A DNA stretch of 25,029 nt from an uncultured Oscillospiraceae bacterium (GTDB lineage: Bacteria > Bacillota > Clostridia > Oscillospirales > Ruminococcaceae). Positions 1 to 8,670 of the stretch are shown in pieces (the stretch's first letter is position 1; the number at the start of each line of letters is the position of its first letter). A program made the translations under genes and the position numbers. A model generated the notes under the pieces. That model saw only the letters and a program-made list of their open reading frames with translations. It ran no database searches and was not told the origin of the DNA. Where the stretch lies: NCBI GenBank assembly GCA_910577565.1, contig CAJTNJ010000016.1, positions 1-25,029 of the forward strand, given 5' to 3'.

Positions 1-649
1 AAATTTAATATCTTCTACTATAAAGGTATTTTTTATACTGTCCGCACAATTTGGTGATGTTCAAATTTTGTATGGGTAGCTTTTTTGTTTCTTTAAAAAG
101 AAAATCTTATTATTTTTGCGCACATCTGCTTTTGCATAGTTGATATAATATTTATTGAAGTTTCTATTAATAGATGAACACTTAACAAATCAATCTTATT
201 ATAGGTGTAACAAGATCAACAAATCATCAAAAATTTTTCCAAATTAATCCAATTTAAAAAACCAATAAACATAAAAGTATTTTAAATATCTTTCAAATCA
301 GATATGACAATTAATTTATAATATCAAATTTATGGCTCACAATAAGCTTTTACTACAAAACACATCGCTTGCTACCTGAATTCATATTTTTATAGTTAAC
401 CCCTCTTGTTTTTTTCCAAAGTTACATGTTATTTGCATTTATAGTATATTCCATAATATGATCCTTAAAATTTACTTCTTTTTGATAACTTGTAATATTG
501 CATATATAGCTTTATTTGCTATGTGTTTTTTGGTTAACTTTTTTATTTTATTATTATATTTCATTTGTTAACACTCCCAAATATAACCTGAATAAAAAAA
601 GCATAAAAATCAAATAATAATCATGAAAACAATATAAGGAGGGATAGAA
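1..649. other. AT-rich gene-free stretch
   Basis: I find no convincing reading frame, RNA gene or clear promoter here. The only thing worth marking is at about 566-577, where the minus strand reads TTTGGGAGTGTT. That matches, over 12 bases, a sequence at 19137-19146 and resembles the terminal GGGAGTGT of the IS1-family element at 21612-22390, so it could be a trace of an insertion sequence end. The downstream part holds the AAGGAGGG ribosome binding site (about 636-643) of the gene starting at 650. Confidence 0.5.
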
Positions 650-859
650 GTGTTAGATAAAATTGCTTTAGCCATAGTTATAATTGGAGCCATTGTTTGG
701 GGTGGCATTGGAATATTTGGCGTTGATATAATCGCTTCAATTTTTGGAGGACAATTAAATATTGTTAGTCGTATAATTTACACTATTGTTGGCTTAGCTG
801 GAATTTGGTGTATCGCGCTCTTGTTTCGAAGCAATGAGATTGCAAGTACAAATAGATAG
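650..859 (+). CDS. DUF378 family small membrane protein
   Basis: The 69-residue product matches the DUF378 (PF04070) pattern: a hydrophobic first helix (about residues 5-25) ending in WGGIGIFGVDIIASIFGG, then a second helix (about 41-60) with SRIIYTIVGLAGIW. Two membrane segments with a short loop are expected, so it should be an inner membrane protein; its function is unknown. The start is GTG at 650, chosen because a strong AAGGAGGG site lies 6 bases upstream and the family begins just there (LDKIALAIVIIGAI). It is a single-gene unit, convergent with the glycogen operon and separated from glgA by a hairpin terminator. Family assignment is firm; no role can be inferred from the neighbours. 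Confidence 0.85.
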   Translation: MLDKIALAIVIIGAIVWGGIGIFGVDIIASIFGGQLNIVSRIIYTIVGLAGIWCIALLFRSNEIASTNR

Positions 860-870
860 ATTTTCAAATT

Positions 871-910
871 AAAAACCTGCTTGAAAATTTTACTTTTAAG
901 CGGGTTTTTA
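871..910. terminator. Bidirectional rho-independent terminator between DUF378 gene and glgA
   Basis: AAAAACCTGCTT and AAGCGGGTTTTT form a 12-bp stem with one G-T wobble around a loop of about 16 bases. The stem ends in A-runs and T-runs on the two sides, so it can stop transcription of both the plus-strand DUF378 gene and the minus-strand glycogen operon. It lies only 7 bases past the glgA stop codon. Confidence 0.85.
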
Positions 911-917
911 ATTTTAT

Positions 918-2339
918 CTATTTTAAGCCGAGTACTTCTTGGTATAAAAAAACATACTTAGATGCTGACTTATTCCAGCTAAAATCACACGACATGCAGT
1001 GTTTTAACAAACTTTCCCAAACAGGCTTATCTTCATATATTTTTCTTGCTCTATGCAAAGCGTTTGCCATATCATCTGCATTATAACTACTAAAAGTAAA
1101 CCCATTTCCGCTACCTAGTGAGCAGTCGGTAATTGTGTCTTTTAATCCTCCTGTCTCTCTAACTATCGGAACACTTCCATATCTTAAAGCTATCATTTGA
1201 GCAAGCCCGCATGGTTCCGATTGAGACGGCATCAAAAACATGTCAGACCCGGCATATATCTTTTTAGCCATATTTTTATTATAACCAATATATATTGAAA
1301 TTCGGTCAGGATATTGCTTGTGCATATAATCAAAAAATGATTCATAAATATATTCTCCTGAACCAAGAACAGCAAATTTAAAACCACTTTTGATTAAGTT
1401 TTCAAGCGCATATTTAATTAAGTCAAACCCTTTGTGCCTTACCATTCTTGATACTATTCCCACAACTGGTTGGTTATCATCTGACAGCTTTAAATCATGA
1501 CAAAGTCCGGTTCTGTTGTTTTGCTTTCCGCTTACATCACTTGCGCTGTAATTTTTGTAAATGCCTTCATCTGTCATGGGGTTGTTTACATCATAATCTA
1601 TCCCATTTAATATCCCACAAAGTTTATATGTGTGGTGAACAAGCTCTCTATCTAAACCATGTGAATAACAAGGATCTAAAATTTCTGAAGAATAACTTTT
1701 GCTAACTGTTGTTACTTTATTTGCCACCTCAATAGCCGCCTTTGTCATGTTAATGCAGTCATCATATTGCATAAGGCTTTTAAAATTGGATGGTATTCCA
1801 AGCACATCTTCCATAATCTCAAAGCCATATTTGCCCTGATATTCAATATTATGGATTGTATATATGGATTTTATATTAAAAAATTTGCTCTGACATCTAT
1901 AGAATATGTCGAGATATACCGGAATAAGTGCTGTTTGCCAGTCGTTGCAGTGAATAATGTCAGGGACATAGTCTATATGCCACAGCATCTCAAGTGCGGC
2001 TCTTGAAAAAAACGCAAAACGTTCTGCCTCATCATAAAATCCGTAAAGGCCACTTCTTTTAAAATAATACTCGTTATCCAAAAAATAGAATATTACGCCA
2101 CCATGATTATATTCAAACAAACCGCAATATTGCTTTCGCCAACCTACAGGCACAGTAAAATTACATATATATGTCATTTTGTCCTTCCACTCACTTGAAA
2201 TGTCAGAATATAACGGCATAACAACTCTGCAAGCAATGCCTTTGGCTCTAATAGCTTTTGGTAGTGATCCAGCAACATCTCCCAAGCCACCCGATGCGGC
2301 AAAAGGTTGAGCTTCACTGGTTGCAAATAATATCTTCAA
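918..2339 (-). CDS. glgA: Glycogen synthase (ADP-glucose type)
   Basis: GlgA transfers glucose from ADP-glucose to the growing alpha-1,4-glucan chain in the cytoplasm. The 473-residue length is normal for this GT5, GT-B fold family. The N-terminal sugar-nucleotide loop reads ASGGLGDVAGSLPKAI at residues 15-30, where the E. coli enzyme has KTGGL; from memory the SGGL form also occurs in related clostridial enzymes. The C-terminal half carries SRMVRHKGFDL and the PSQSEPCGLAQMIALRYG donor-site motif near residue 375, followed by RETGGLKDTI. The start is TTG, supported by GGGAGG about 8 bases upstream and by the family's KILFATSEAQPF start. It is the last gene of glgB-glgC-glgD-glgA. The roughly 400-bp gap to glgD is not normal spacing; it is filled by a duplicated glgD fragment. 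Confidence 0.96.
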   Translation of the reverse strand: MKILFATSEAQPFAASGGLGDVAGSLPKAIRAKGIACRVVMPLYSDISSEWKDKMTYICNFTVPVGWRKQYCGLFEYNHGGVIFYFLDNEYYFKRSGLYGFYDEAERFAFFSRAALEMLWHIDYVPDIIHCNDWQTALIPVYLDIFYRCQSKFFNIKSIYTIHNIEYQGKYGFEIMEDVLGIPSNFKSLMQYDDCINMTKAAIEVANKVTTVSKSYSSEILDPCYSHGLDRELVHHTYKLCGILNGIDYDVNNPMTDEGIYKNYSASDVSGKQNNRTGLCHDLKLSDDNQPVVGIVSRMVRHKGFDLIKYALENLIKSGFKFAVLGSGEYIYESFFDYMHKQYPDRISIYIGYNKNMAKKIYAGSDMFLMPSQSEPCGLAQMIALRYGSVPIVRETGGLKDTITDCSLGSGNGFTFSSYNADDMANALHRARKIYEDKPVWESLLKHCMSCDFSWNKSASKYVFLYQEVLGLK

Positions 2340-2690
2340 AGTGGTTTCCTCCCATATTTTTTATTGTATTTTTAATTTAAATTGTTATGTTTTTGACAAT
2401 GAATTTTGGGTAAAAATTTGTTGATATGAGCGTTTTATTTTTTAAAATTTCAACCATCTTATAGGTTATAACATACTGAAAGTGGCTGCTGTTCTCAACA
2501 GCTGTTCTTTGCATCAATATTGAGTTTTTGATCGATGCATTTTAAAAACACGACAGTCCCTGCATATGACAGAGTTTTCTACATGATCGTTAATTATGCA
2601 ACCGTCAGCAATAAACTTAATTTTATGTCCGTATGCGGCCTATAATTTGTCGGAACTTAGTCCCTAACTATTTAGCTTTGCTCACTGTCG
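2329..2690. repeat. Tandem duplication, copy 1 (proximal to glgA)
   Basis: This block matches 2693 to about 3035 at a nearly constant offset of 364-366 bases. The match begins inside the first glgA codons (AATATCTTCAAAG at 2329-2341 and again at 2693-2705) and runs through the glgA leader into the glgD 3' end, stopping near 2670 (TCCCTAAC in both copies). A single tandem duplication of a unit of about 364 bp (glgD 3' end, intergenic spacer, glgA start) explains it. By eye the copies differ at roughly one base in five or six, so the event is not recent. Confidence 0.9.
2377..2670 (-). pseudogene. Truncated glgD 3' fragment
   Basis: On the minus strand this matches the last ~95 codons of the intact glgD, including its TAA stop (2377-2379 against 2741-2743). 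It cannot encode the same peptide: relative to glgD it lacks one base in the A-run near 2543-2550 (AAAAACACG against CAAGGACACG) and one base near 2624 (AAACTTA against AAAACTA), and it has no start codon or ribosome binding site of its own. It lies between glgD and glgA in the operon, so it is probably transcribed as untranslated spacer. The glgA ribosome binding site lies just downstream of it. Confidence 0.9.
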
Positions 2691-2692
2691 GC

Positions 2693-3035
2693 AATATCTT
2701 CAAAGCAATTTTCTTTATACTTTCCTGTTATATTTTTAAATTAAACTGTTGTATTTTTAGCAATGTATGTTGGGTAAGAACTTGTTGATGTGAGCGTCTT
2801 ATTTTTTGAAATTTCAACCATCTTGTCGGTTATAACATACTGCAAGTTGCTGCCATTTTTAACAGTTGTTCTTTGCATCAATATTGAGTTTTTGACCGAT
2901 GCATTTTCAAGGACACGACAGCCTCTGAATATGACAGAGTTCTCAACATGGCCATCAATTATGCAACCGTCAGCAATAAAACTATTTTTTATGTCAGCAT
3001 GTAAGCCATACTTGACCGGAGCTTCATCCCTAACC
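2693..3035. repeat. Tandem duplication, copy 2 (contains the functional glgD 3' end)
   Basis: This is the partner of 2329-2690. It retains the intact glgD C-terminus. Its left edge (2693-2705) is a remnant of the first codons of glgA that is no longer followed by a glgA frame, which fixes the duplication junction at about 2690-2693. Confidence 0.88.
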
Positions 3036-3868
3036 TTAGTGTAAATTGGGCGGTTTTTATTAAATAACTCTTCTCTGACAGAAGGATCTAAAAGCTCCAT
3101 ATTAGCCTCATAATAATTTTTCATTGAGCAAATAGATTTAACGTATCCGTTATATTTTACCCCTTTTATGTTATATTCTTTGCATTTGCTCTGTAAGAAG
3201 TTTTTATCTAAGCTATATTCACCTTTGCTTATTGATTCTATAACAAGTTCTTTTAAAAAGTCTCGTTCGAATATAAACACATTGAGTGAATAGTTAAATT
3301 CACCTGAAATATCAGGATTAAGCATTACCTCTTTTAGCCTGTCATTTTCATCAAAGTTTAAAATAATCGATTTTTTTGCCTGATCATTTTCCAAAAAAGA
3401 GGTTTTATACAAAACAGTCGCATCTGCGCCGCTTTTTTTGTGTTTTGAAATAATTGCGTTATAGTCTATGTTAGCGACTAACTGACAGTCACTAAGCAAA
3501 ATATATTTGCATGGGTTTTTGCTCATAAAATCAAGTGCGGCACCTAAAGCTTCCAGTTTGCCGTGATATATACCGAAATTTTTGTTGCCATAAGGTGGTA
3601 TTATCTTCAGCCCACCCATTTTTCTTGACAGATCCCACTCAGCTCCGTTGCCGACATGCTCCATGAGCGATTGATAGTTAGCTTTTGTTATTAAACCAAC
3701 ATCTACTATTTTAGCGTTAACACAATTGGAAAGAGGAAAGTCTATCATTCTATATCTCCCGCCAAAAGGTACCGAGGCGAAAGTTCTTAGTTTAGTGAGG
3801 CTAGCAATGGATGAGTCGTGCATATTGGCAAATATAATGGCTGCTGCCGTTCTTTCATTTGTTAGCAT
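2741..3868 (-). CDS. glgD: GlgD, non-catalytic-type ADP-glucose pyrophosphorylase homologue
   Basis: GlgD is a paralogue of GlgC found in Firmicutes; work on the Geobacillus stearothermophilus system indicates that it forms a mixed complex with GlgC and raises its activity. The 375-residue product keeps the nucleotidyltransferase shape (PFGGRYRMIDFPLSNCVNAKI near residues 34-54, PYGNKNFGIYHGKLEALGAAL near 90) and a C-terminal left-handed beta-helix region (SFIADGCIIDGHVENSVIFRG). The N-terminal GGxGxRL phosphate-binding loop of GlgC is absent; residues 12-26 read IFANMHDSSIASLTK instead, which fits a non-catalytic role. It starts 18 bases after the glgC stop, with GGGGG upstream of the ATG. 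Its 3' end is duplicated downstream. Confidence 0.94.
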   Translation of the reverse strand: MLTNERTAAAIIFANMHDSSIASLTKLRTFASVPFGGRYRMIDFPLSNCVNAKIVDVGLITKANYQSLMEHVGNGAEWDLSRKMGGLKIIPPYGNKNFGIYHGKLEALGAALDFMSKNPCKYILLSDCQLVANIDYNAIISKHKKSGADATVLYKTSFLENDQAKKSIILNFDENDRLKEVMLNPDISGEFNYSLNVFIFERDFLKELVIESISKGEYSLDKNFLQSKCKEYNIKGVKYNGYVKSICSMKNYYEANMELLDPSVREELFNKNRPIYTKVRDEAPVKYGLHADIKNSFIADGCIIDGHVENSVIFRGCRVLENASVKNSILMQRTTVKNGSNLQYVITDKMVEISKNKTLTSTSSYPTYIAKNTTV

Positions 3869-3886
3869 ATTTTACCCCCGATACTT

Positions 3887-5089
3887 TCACACATCTTTTT
3901 CTATCATCGACTTTGACTTTATATTTTCACCCGCTTTGATTTTGATATTTGGGCCAATAACGGCAATTTCTAAATTTGAAGCATTGTCTTCATATTGATT
4001 TGGTTCTCCCACAACAGAATTTTCACCGATAACGCAATTTTCACCAATTATTGAATAGTTTACGGTTGCCCCCGCTTTTATAGTGCTGTTGGACATTATT
4101 ACGCTGTTTTTTACCGATGCGCCTTTTTCAACAACTACACCGGGTGATAAAACACAAAAACTTACATCTCCATCAATTTGACATCCTTCAGTAACTAAAG
4201 AATTTAAAACTTTTGCTTTCTTGCCTATATATTGAGGAGGTTTGACGGCACTTCGCGTATATATCTTCCAACTTGGATTATAAAGATTGAATGGGTTCTC
4301 ATCTTTAATTAAATCGATATTTGCATCAAAAAGGCTTTCTATTGTGCCAACATCTTTCCAGTATCCTTTAAACGGATAGACTTTAAGCTTTAGTTTGTTT
4401 TTCAGCATCTTAGGTATAATATCTTTGCCAAAATCTTTGCTGGAATTTTGATCGGCATCGTCTTTTTGCAATAGCTTTTTTAACAGTTTCCAGTTAAAAA
4501 TATATATTCCCATAGACGCGAGATTGCTGCTGGGATTTTTAGGCTTTTCCTCAAATTTGCAAACAAATCCCGATTCATCACAACAGACAATGCCAAATCT
4601 TGACGCTTCTTCTTTAGGAACTTCAAATGCGGCTATTGTGCAATCTGATGAAGACTCTTTGTGACATCTTATCATCTTGTCGTAGTTCATTTTGTAAATA
4701 TGGTCACCGGATAAAATTAAAACATAATCAGGGTCATATCTGTCTACAAAATTGATGTTTTGATAAATCGCATTTGCAGTACCGGCATACCAGCTGGCAC
4801 CGTGAGAGCTTTGATAAGGCGGAAGTATGTGTACTCCGCCATAAAGTCTGTCCAGATCCCATGGTTGGCCAGCTCCGACATATTCATTCAAAACAAGAGG
4901 GGAATATTGAGTAAGAACACCCACTGTGTCAATTCCTGAATTGATGCAGTTAGAAAGCGGGAAGTCTATAATTCTATATTTTCCTCCGAATTGTACTGCG
5001 GGCTTTGCTATATTTTTGGTTAACGCTTGCAGGCGGCTGCCTTGACCTCCAGCAAGCAACATTGCTACACACTCCTTCTTTGCAAACAT
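3887..5089 (-). CDS. glgC: Glucose-1-phosphate adenylyltransferase
   Basis: GlgC makes ADP-glucose and pyrophosphate from ATP and glucose 1-phosphate, the committed and usually regulated step of glycogen synthesis. The 400-residue protein has the catalytic loop LLAGGQGSRLQALTKNIAKP (residues 11-30), FGGKYRIIDFPLSNCINSGI, the SGDHIYKMNY segment near 147 and FEEKPKNP near 198, followed by a C-terminal hexapeptide-repeat beta-helix (VLSPGVVVEKGASVKNSVIM). Start ATG at 5089 has AAGGAGGGG about 6 bases upstream. It sits 43 bases after glgB and 18 before glgD in one operon. All catalytic landmarks I can check are intact. Confidence 0.97.
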   Translation of the reverse strand: MFAKKECVAMLLAGGQGSRLQALTKNIAKPAVQFGGKYRIIDFPLSNCINSGIDTVGVLTQYSPLVLNEYVGAGQPWDLDRLYGGVHILPPYQSSHGASWYAGTANAIYQNINFVDRYDPDYVLILSGDHIYKMNYDKMIRCHKESSSDCTIAAFEVPKEEASRFGIVCCDESGFVCKFEEKPKNPSSNLASMGIYIFNWKLLKKLLQKDDADQNSSKDFGKDIIPKMLKNKLKLKVYPFKGYWKDVGTIESLFDANIDLIKDENPFNLYNPSWKIYTRSAVKPPQYIGKKAKVLNSLVTEGCQIDGDVSFCVLSPGVVVEKGASVKNSVIMSNSTIKAGATVNYSIIGENCVIGENSVVGEPNQYEDNASNLEIAVIGPNIKIKAGENIKSKSMIEKDV

Positions 5090-5132
5090 CCATAGCCCCT
5101 CCTTAAGTTTAATTTTAAGGTTTCTTCACTGT

Positions 5133-7085
5133 TTATTTTATCTTTTTTGTATTTTTTGTTCTATTTAAATGTTTAGTTTTTAAGGCGGGTGATTTTGGTT
5201 TTAAATATAAAGCGCCCATAGAAGGAATGGTTAATTCTATAGAATAATCATAGCCGTGCAAAGGCATTTTGGCTGGTTTTATATTATTTTTATTCAAGAC
5301 ATCGTCTCCACCAAAAGCCTTTTTGTCGGTGTTAAATGCTTCTATGTAATCACAATAAAAAGGTACGCCTATTCTATAGTTATGGTATGGTCTTGGACAG
5401 AAATTACAGATAACAATAATTTCTTTTTTTGACTTGTCAATTCTTCTAAAAGCGATGACATTATTTTTATAATCATCATTTGATATCCACGCAAAACCGT
5501 TTGAAGAATTGTCCAATTCCCAAAACTCTTTATTTTGCAAATAAAACATATTAAGCGTTTTTACATAGTTTTTAAGCATTTTGTGTTTTTCATATTCAAG
5601 CAAATTCCAGTCGAGCGAAGAGCTAAAATCCCACTCCTTGAATTGTCCAAACTCCTGCCCCATAAATAGTAATTTTTTACCCGGATGAGCCATCATAAAG
5701 GCAAGATATACTCTAACACCTGCAAATTTTTGATTATAGTCACCGGGCATTTTTTCAATAAGCGATCCTTTCCCATAAACAACTTCGTCGTGTGAAATGG
5801 GCAAGATATAATTTTCAAAAAATGCATAGTAAAATGAAAAGGTTATCTTTCCATGATTGTTTGCCCGAAAATATGGATCCAATTTCATATATGCTAAGGT
5901 ATCGTTCATCCAGCCCATATTCCATTTATAGTTAAAACCAAGCCCGCCATCTTTTTCAGAGCCGGTCACCATAGGCCATGCTGTAGACTCTTCTGCTATG
6001 GTTATGAGATTTGGATGGCGTGACAAGACAAGTCTGTTTAGCTTTTTTAAAAAATCAACGGCTTCCAAATTTTCTTTTCCGCCATATTTATTTGCAACCC
6101 ATTGTCCATCATCTCGATCATAATCAAGATATAACATAGATGCAACTGCGTCAACTCTTAACCCATCAATATGAAATTCATCCACCCAATAGTTAGCGGA
6201 CGAGAGCAAAAATGACACAACCTCGTTTCGACCAAAATCAAACACACATGTTCCCCAAGAATAGTGCTCACCTTTTCTTGGGTCGCTATATTCATAGCAA
6301 CAGCTTCCGTCAAAGTGATAAAGGCCATATGCATCTTTTGGGAAATGAGCGGGAACCCAATCAAGAATTACGCCGATTTCTGCTTTGTGAAATTCATTTA
6401 CCATCTGTTTAAATTCAAATGGCGTGCCAAACCTTGAGGTGGGTGCAAAATATCCTGTTACTTGATATCCCCAGGAAGCATCATAAGGGTACTCTGTTAT
6501 TGGCATAAGCTCTATGTGAGTATAGTGCATATCCTTTAAATATGGAATTATTTCTTTTGCAAATTTTAGATATGAAAACGTATTACCGTCTTGATATCTT
6601 TTCCAAGAGCCCATATGAACTTCATAGATATTCATTGGCGTGCGGTTAACGTCCTTTTTTGATTGTTCGTTCAGCCATTTTTTATCTCCCCACGACATCT
6701 TAGGGGAACTGTAAAACTTAGTTGCATTATTTGGACGCGTTTCAAAGTGAAATCCAAAAGGGTCCGATTTTAATAATATTTGTTCATTTTTTGACAATAT
6801 GCTGTATTTATAAATATCATAATTTTTTATAGAAGGAATAATGCATTCCCAAATTCCTCCGGGGTGTATCTTTTCCATTGGGTTTGCCCCATGCTGCCAG
6901 TTGTTAAAGTCACCAACCACTGAAACAGCCTTAGCAGAAGGTGCCCAACACCGAAACACAACCTGCCTGCTGTCGCTTTGAGTCAGCTTGTGTGAACCAA
7001 AATATTCAAAGGCGTTTATTGACCTTCCCTCAAAAAATGCAGTTATTAATTCTAAATCATGTTCTTTGAATTTAGCATTCATCAT
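5133..7085 (-). CDS. glgB: 1,4-alpha-glucan branching enzyme
   Basis: GlgB cuts alpha-1,4 chains and re-attaches them as alpha-1,6 branches on glycogen. The 650-residue protein has an N-terminal CBM48 domain (about residues 40-125, with WAPSAKAVSVVGDFNNW) and a GH13 barrel starting at NIYEVHMGSW. The three catalytic acids are visible in GLRVDAVASMLY (about residue 311), IAEESTAWP (about 364) and ISHDEVVYGKGSL (about 433). The C-terminal all-beta domain ends in a lysine-rich tail of about 20 residues. Two ATG codons stand in tandem at 7080-7085; only a weak AGGG precedes them, so the exact start is uncertain by one codon. It is the first gene of the operon, with a promoter at 7194-7222. Confidence 0.96.
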   Translation of the reverse strand: MMNAKFKEHDLELITAFFEGRSINAFEYFGSHKLTQSDSRQVVFRCWAPSAKAVSVVGDFNNWQHGANPMEKIHPGGIWECIIPSIKNYDIYKYSILSKNEQILLKSDPFGFHFETRPNNATKFYSSPKMSWGDKKWLNEQSKKDVNRTPMNIYEVHMGSWKRYQDGNTFSYLKFAKEIIPYLKDMHYTHIELMPITEYPYDASWGYQVTGYFAPTSRFGTPFEFKQMVNEFHKAEIGVILDWVPAHFPKDAYGLYHFDGSCCYEYSDPRKGEHYSWGTCVFDFGRNEVVSFLLSSANYWVDEFHIDGLRVDAVASMLYLDYDRDDGQWVANKYGGKENLEAVDFLKKLNRLVLSRHPNLITIAEESTAWPMVTGSEKDGGLGFNYKWNMGWMNDTLAYMKLDPYFRANNHGKITFSFYYAFFENYILPISHDEVVYGKGSLIEKMPGDYNQKFAGVRVYLAFMMAHPGKKLLFMGQEFGQFKEWDFSSSLDWNLLEYEKHKMLKNYVKTLNMFYLQNKEFWELDNSSNGFAWISNDDYKNNVIAFRRIDKSKKEIIVICNFCPRPYHNYRIGVPFYCDYIEAFNTDKKAFGGDDVLNKNNIKPAKMPLHGYDYSIELTIPSMGALYLKPKSPALKTKHLNRTKNTKKIK

Positions 7086-7193
7086 ATCAAAAGCCCTAAA
7101 CTTATAAATAATTTCAAAAAGCGCTGTGATTCCATCTTAAAAGCGCTAGCAATTGCCTTTTTCAAATTGAATTAACATATTTGATTTATAACT

Positions 7194-7222
7194 ATTATAA
7201 CAAATTATCCATGCATATTCAA
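7194..7222 (-). promoter_or_regulatory. Sigma-A-type promoter for the glycogen operon
   Basis: On the minus strand TTGAAT (7217-7222) is followed after 17 bases by a perfect TATAAT (7194-7199). It lies about 110 bases upstream of glgB, the only minus-strand gene it could serve. The leader between promoter and gene carries two copies of AAAAGCGCT (about 7117-7125 and 7139-7147), 22 bases apart. Confidence 0.75.
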
Positions 7223-7440
7223 GAAAAATTTGTGTATAATTTTATTTTAATGTCAATTAAACAATAAATTAAGGCAATATTATTATATGTGCAAAAACTG
7301 CGAATAATCTTATAAACATCCTAAAAATGGAATGTAAAATTAAGCAAAAAAATTAATTATAATCTTTCATTTTTTACAGAAAATGAATTTGTTTTACAAA
7401 AGCGGGCATTATAAAAATGCAACAAAATATGGAGAATGTT

Positions 7441-7836
7441 ATGAAGCGAAAAATTTGGTTGACTTGTTTTGGCGGTTGTGCATATATTTTGCTTGAAATA
7501 ATATGGAACGGTCGCAGTCATTGGTCTATGTTCATTTTAGGCGGCATTTGTTTTAGGATGATAAGCCTAATTAGAAAATTCAAAGTAAATCTTCCTATTA
7601 AATGTGTTCTTTGTGGATTTGGAATTACTGTCGCTGAATTTTTTTCGGGAGTTATTTTAAACATAATATTAAAATGGCATATTTGGGACTATTCCTTTTT
7701 GCCATTTAATGTTCTTGGTCAGGTTTGTTTACCATTCACTTTGCTTTGGACGTTGATTTCTTGGCCGGCAATAAAAATAGATGAAATGCTCGAAAACAAG
7801 ATGAATTTTGCAAAAAAACAAAACAAGTTTATATAA
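7441..7836 (+). CDS. PF06541-type membrane protein (annotated as putative ABC-transporter type IV)
   Basis: The 131-residue product has about four membrane segments and the family marks of PF06541: a first helix with YILLEIIW, the SHWSMFILGGICF motif, EFFSGVILNIILKWHIWDYS, and FLPFNVLGQVCLPFTLLWTLISW. These proteins are integral membrane proteins of unknown activity, usually without an adjacent ATPase, and none is visible here. I place the start at ATG 7441 because GGAG stands 7 bases upstream; an upstream in-frame ATG at 7417 has no ribosome binding site. A TATAAT box at 7358-7363 could be its -10 but lacks a good -35. Its stop codon coincides with the edge of the proA duplication. Confidence 0.75.
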   Translation: MKRKIWLTCFGGCAYILLEIIWNGRSHWSMFILGGICFRMISLIRKFKVNLPIKCVLCGFGITVAEFFSGVILNIILKWHIWDYSFLPFNVLGQVCLPFTLLWTLISWPAIKIDEMLENKMNFAKKQNKFI

Positions 7837-8113
7837 AACTATTAGTATAATTCCAAAAATTTAGACTTGTGGTAAATTAATTTGATAATTATCTTATCTG
7901 CCAGTTGCCTCTTATTATAAATTTTTGGGTGGTGAGTTCCTTAAGCCTCATCAGTCCACGAGCATGTAGTTTTTTGTATATATGCCAACAAGCAAAAATT
8001 CGCCACAATCATTAAACCGAGTGGATGCGGTTACATAAACAGCCGATGAATACACAGCACCTAGAAAATATTCAGATGTTTCATAGCTAGAAGTCACTAT
8101 GCATCCCAAGAGC
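7835..8113. repeat. Partial duplication of the proA 3' end and its downstream flank, copy 1
   Basis: From AAAACTATTAGTATAAT at 7835 this block follows 8392 onward at an offset of 557 bases, rising to 567 after a 10-base deletion near 7988. It covers about 55 bases downstream of proA and at least the last 70-75 proA codons. Clear nucleotide identity ends at about 8113; weaker protein-level similarity continues to about 8217. The left edge coincides with the stop codon of the PF06541 gene. Confidence 0.9.
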
Positions 8114-8217
8114 GTTATTATTAATTCAATATAATTGGTTGTTTTAAAAACGGGTAAATAACATAGTAAAAAGTAGTTGGGATGATTTGTGTCTTTATAG
8201 TAATTTCGTTGCAACAT
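7889..8217 (-). pseudogene. Truncated proA 3' fragment
   Basis: The minus strand encodes a broken copy of the ProA C-terminus. The peptide GCIVTSSYETSEYFLGAV matches ECIVTSNYEASEYFLGAV of the intact protein, and AVYVTASTRFNDCGEF matches AVYVNASTRFTDGGEF. A 10-base deletion then throws the frame off, so LGISTQKLHARGPMGLKEL is lost from the main frame although its DNA is still recognisable. Further upstream, YLPVFKTTNYIEL may correspond to YKMSVKIVDNIEQ after a further deletion. An open frame of 88 codons starting at 8217 survives by chance and includes the fragment, but the catalytic Cys region and the whole cofactor domain are absent. No function is expected. Confidence 0.88.
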
Positions 8218-8391
8218 ATGTTTTCAAGAAAGCCGAAAATTTTAAGACATTCTAATTTTTGTTTGAACATTTAATTGCTTAGATTTGCTCAAATTTCGTT
8301 ACCTAAAAATATATTTCACTAAAAAATATCATTTTATTTTTTATATTATAAATAATTTTTACTAATACAGTGTAATTAAGATACTCACGCC

Positions 8392-8670
8392 AAAACTATT
8401 AGTATAATATCAAATGTTTAGACTTATAGTAAATTGATTTGATGATTATCTTATCTGCCCGTTACCTCTTATTATAAATTTTTGGGTAGTAAGTTCCTTA
8501 AGCCCCATCGGTCCACGAGCATGTAGTTTTTGTGTCGATATGCCAAGCTCTGCACCAAGACCAAATTCACCGCCATCAGTAAATCGTGTGGATGCGTTTA
8601 CATAAACAGCCGATGAATCCACAGCACCTAGAAAATATTCAGATGCTTCATAGTTGGAAGTAACTATGCA
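8392..8670. repeat. Partial duplication of the proA 3' end, copy 2 (functional proA)
   Basis: This is the partner of 7835-8113, holding the intact proA C-terminus and about 54 bases of downstream flank. The 280 bases between the two copies (8114-8391) hold no gene that I can see, apart from the possible further proA remnants up to 8217. Confidence 0.88.

Noticed and set aside
7951..8217. An 88-codon minus-strand open frame that could be called a hypothetical protein.
   Set aside because: Its C-terminal half is a frameshifted piece of ProA, colinear with the intact proA 3' end, and it has no ribosome binding site; it is a duplication remnant.
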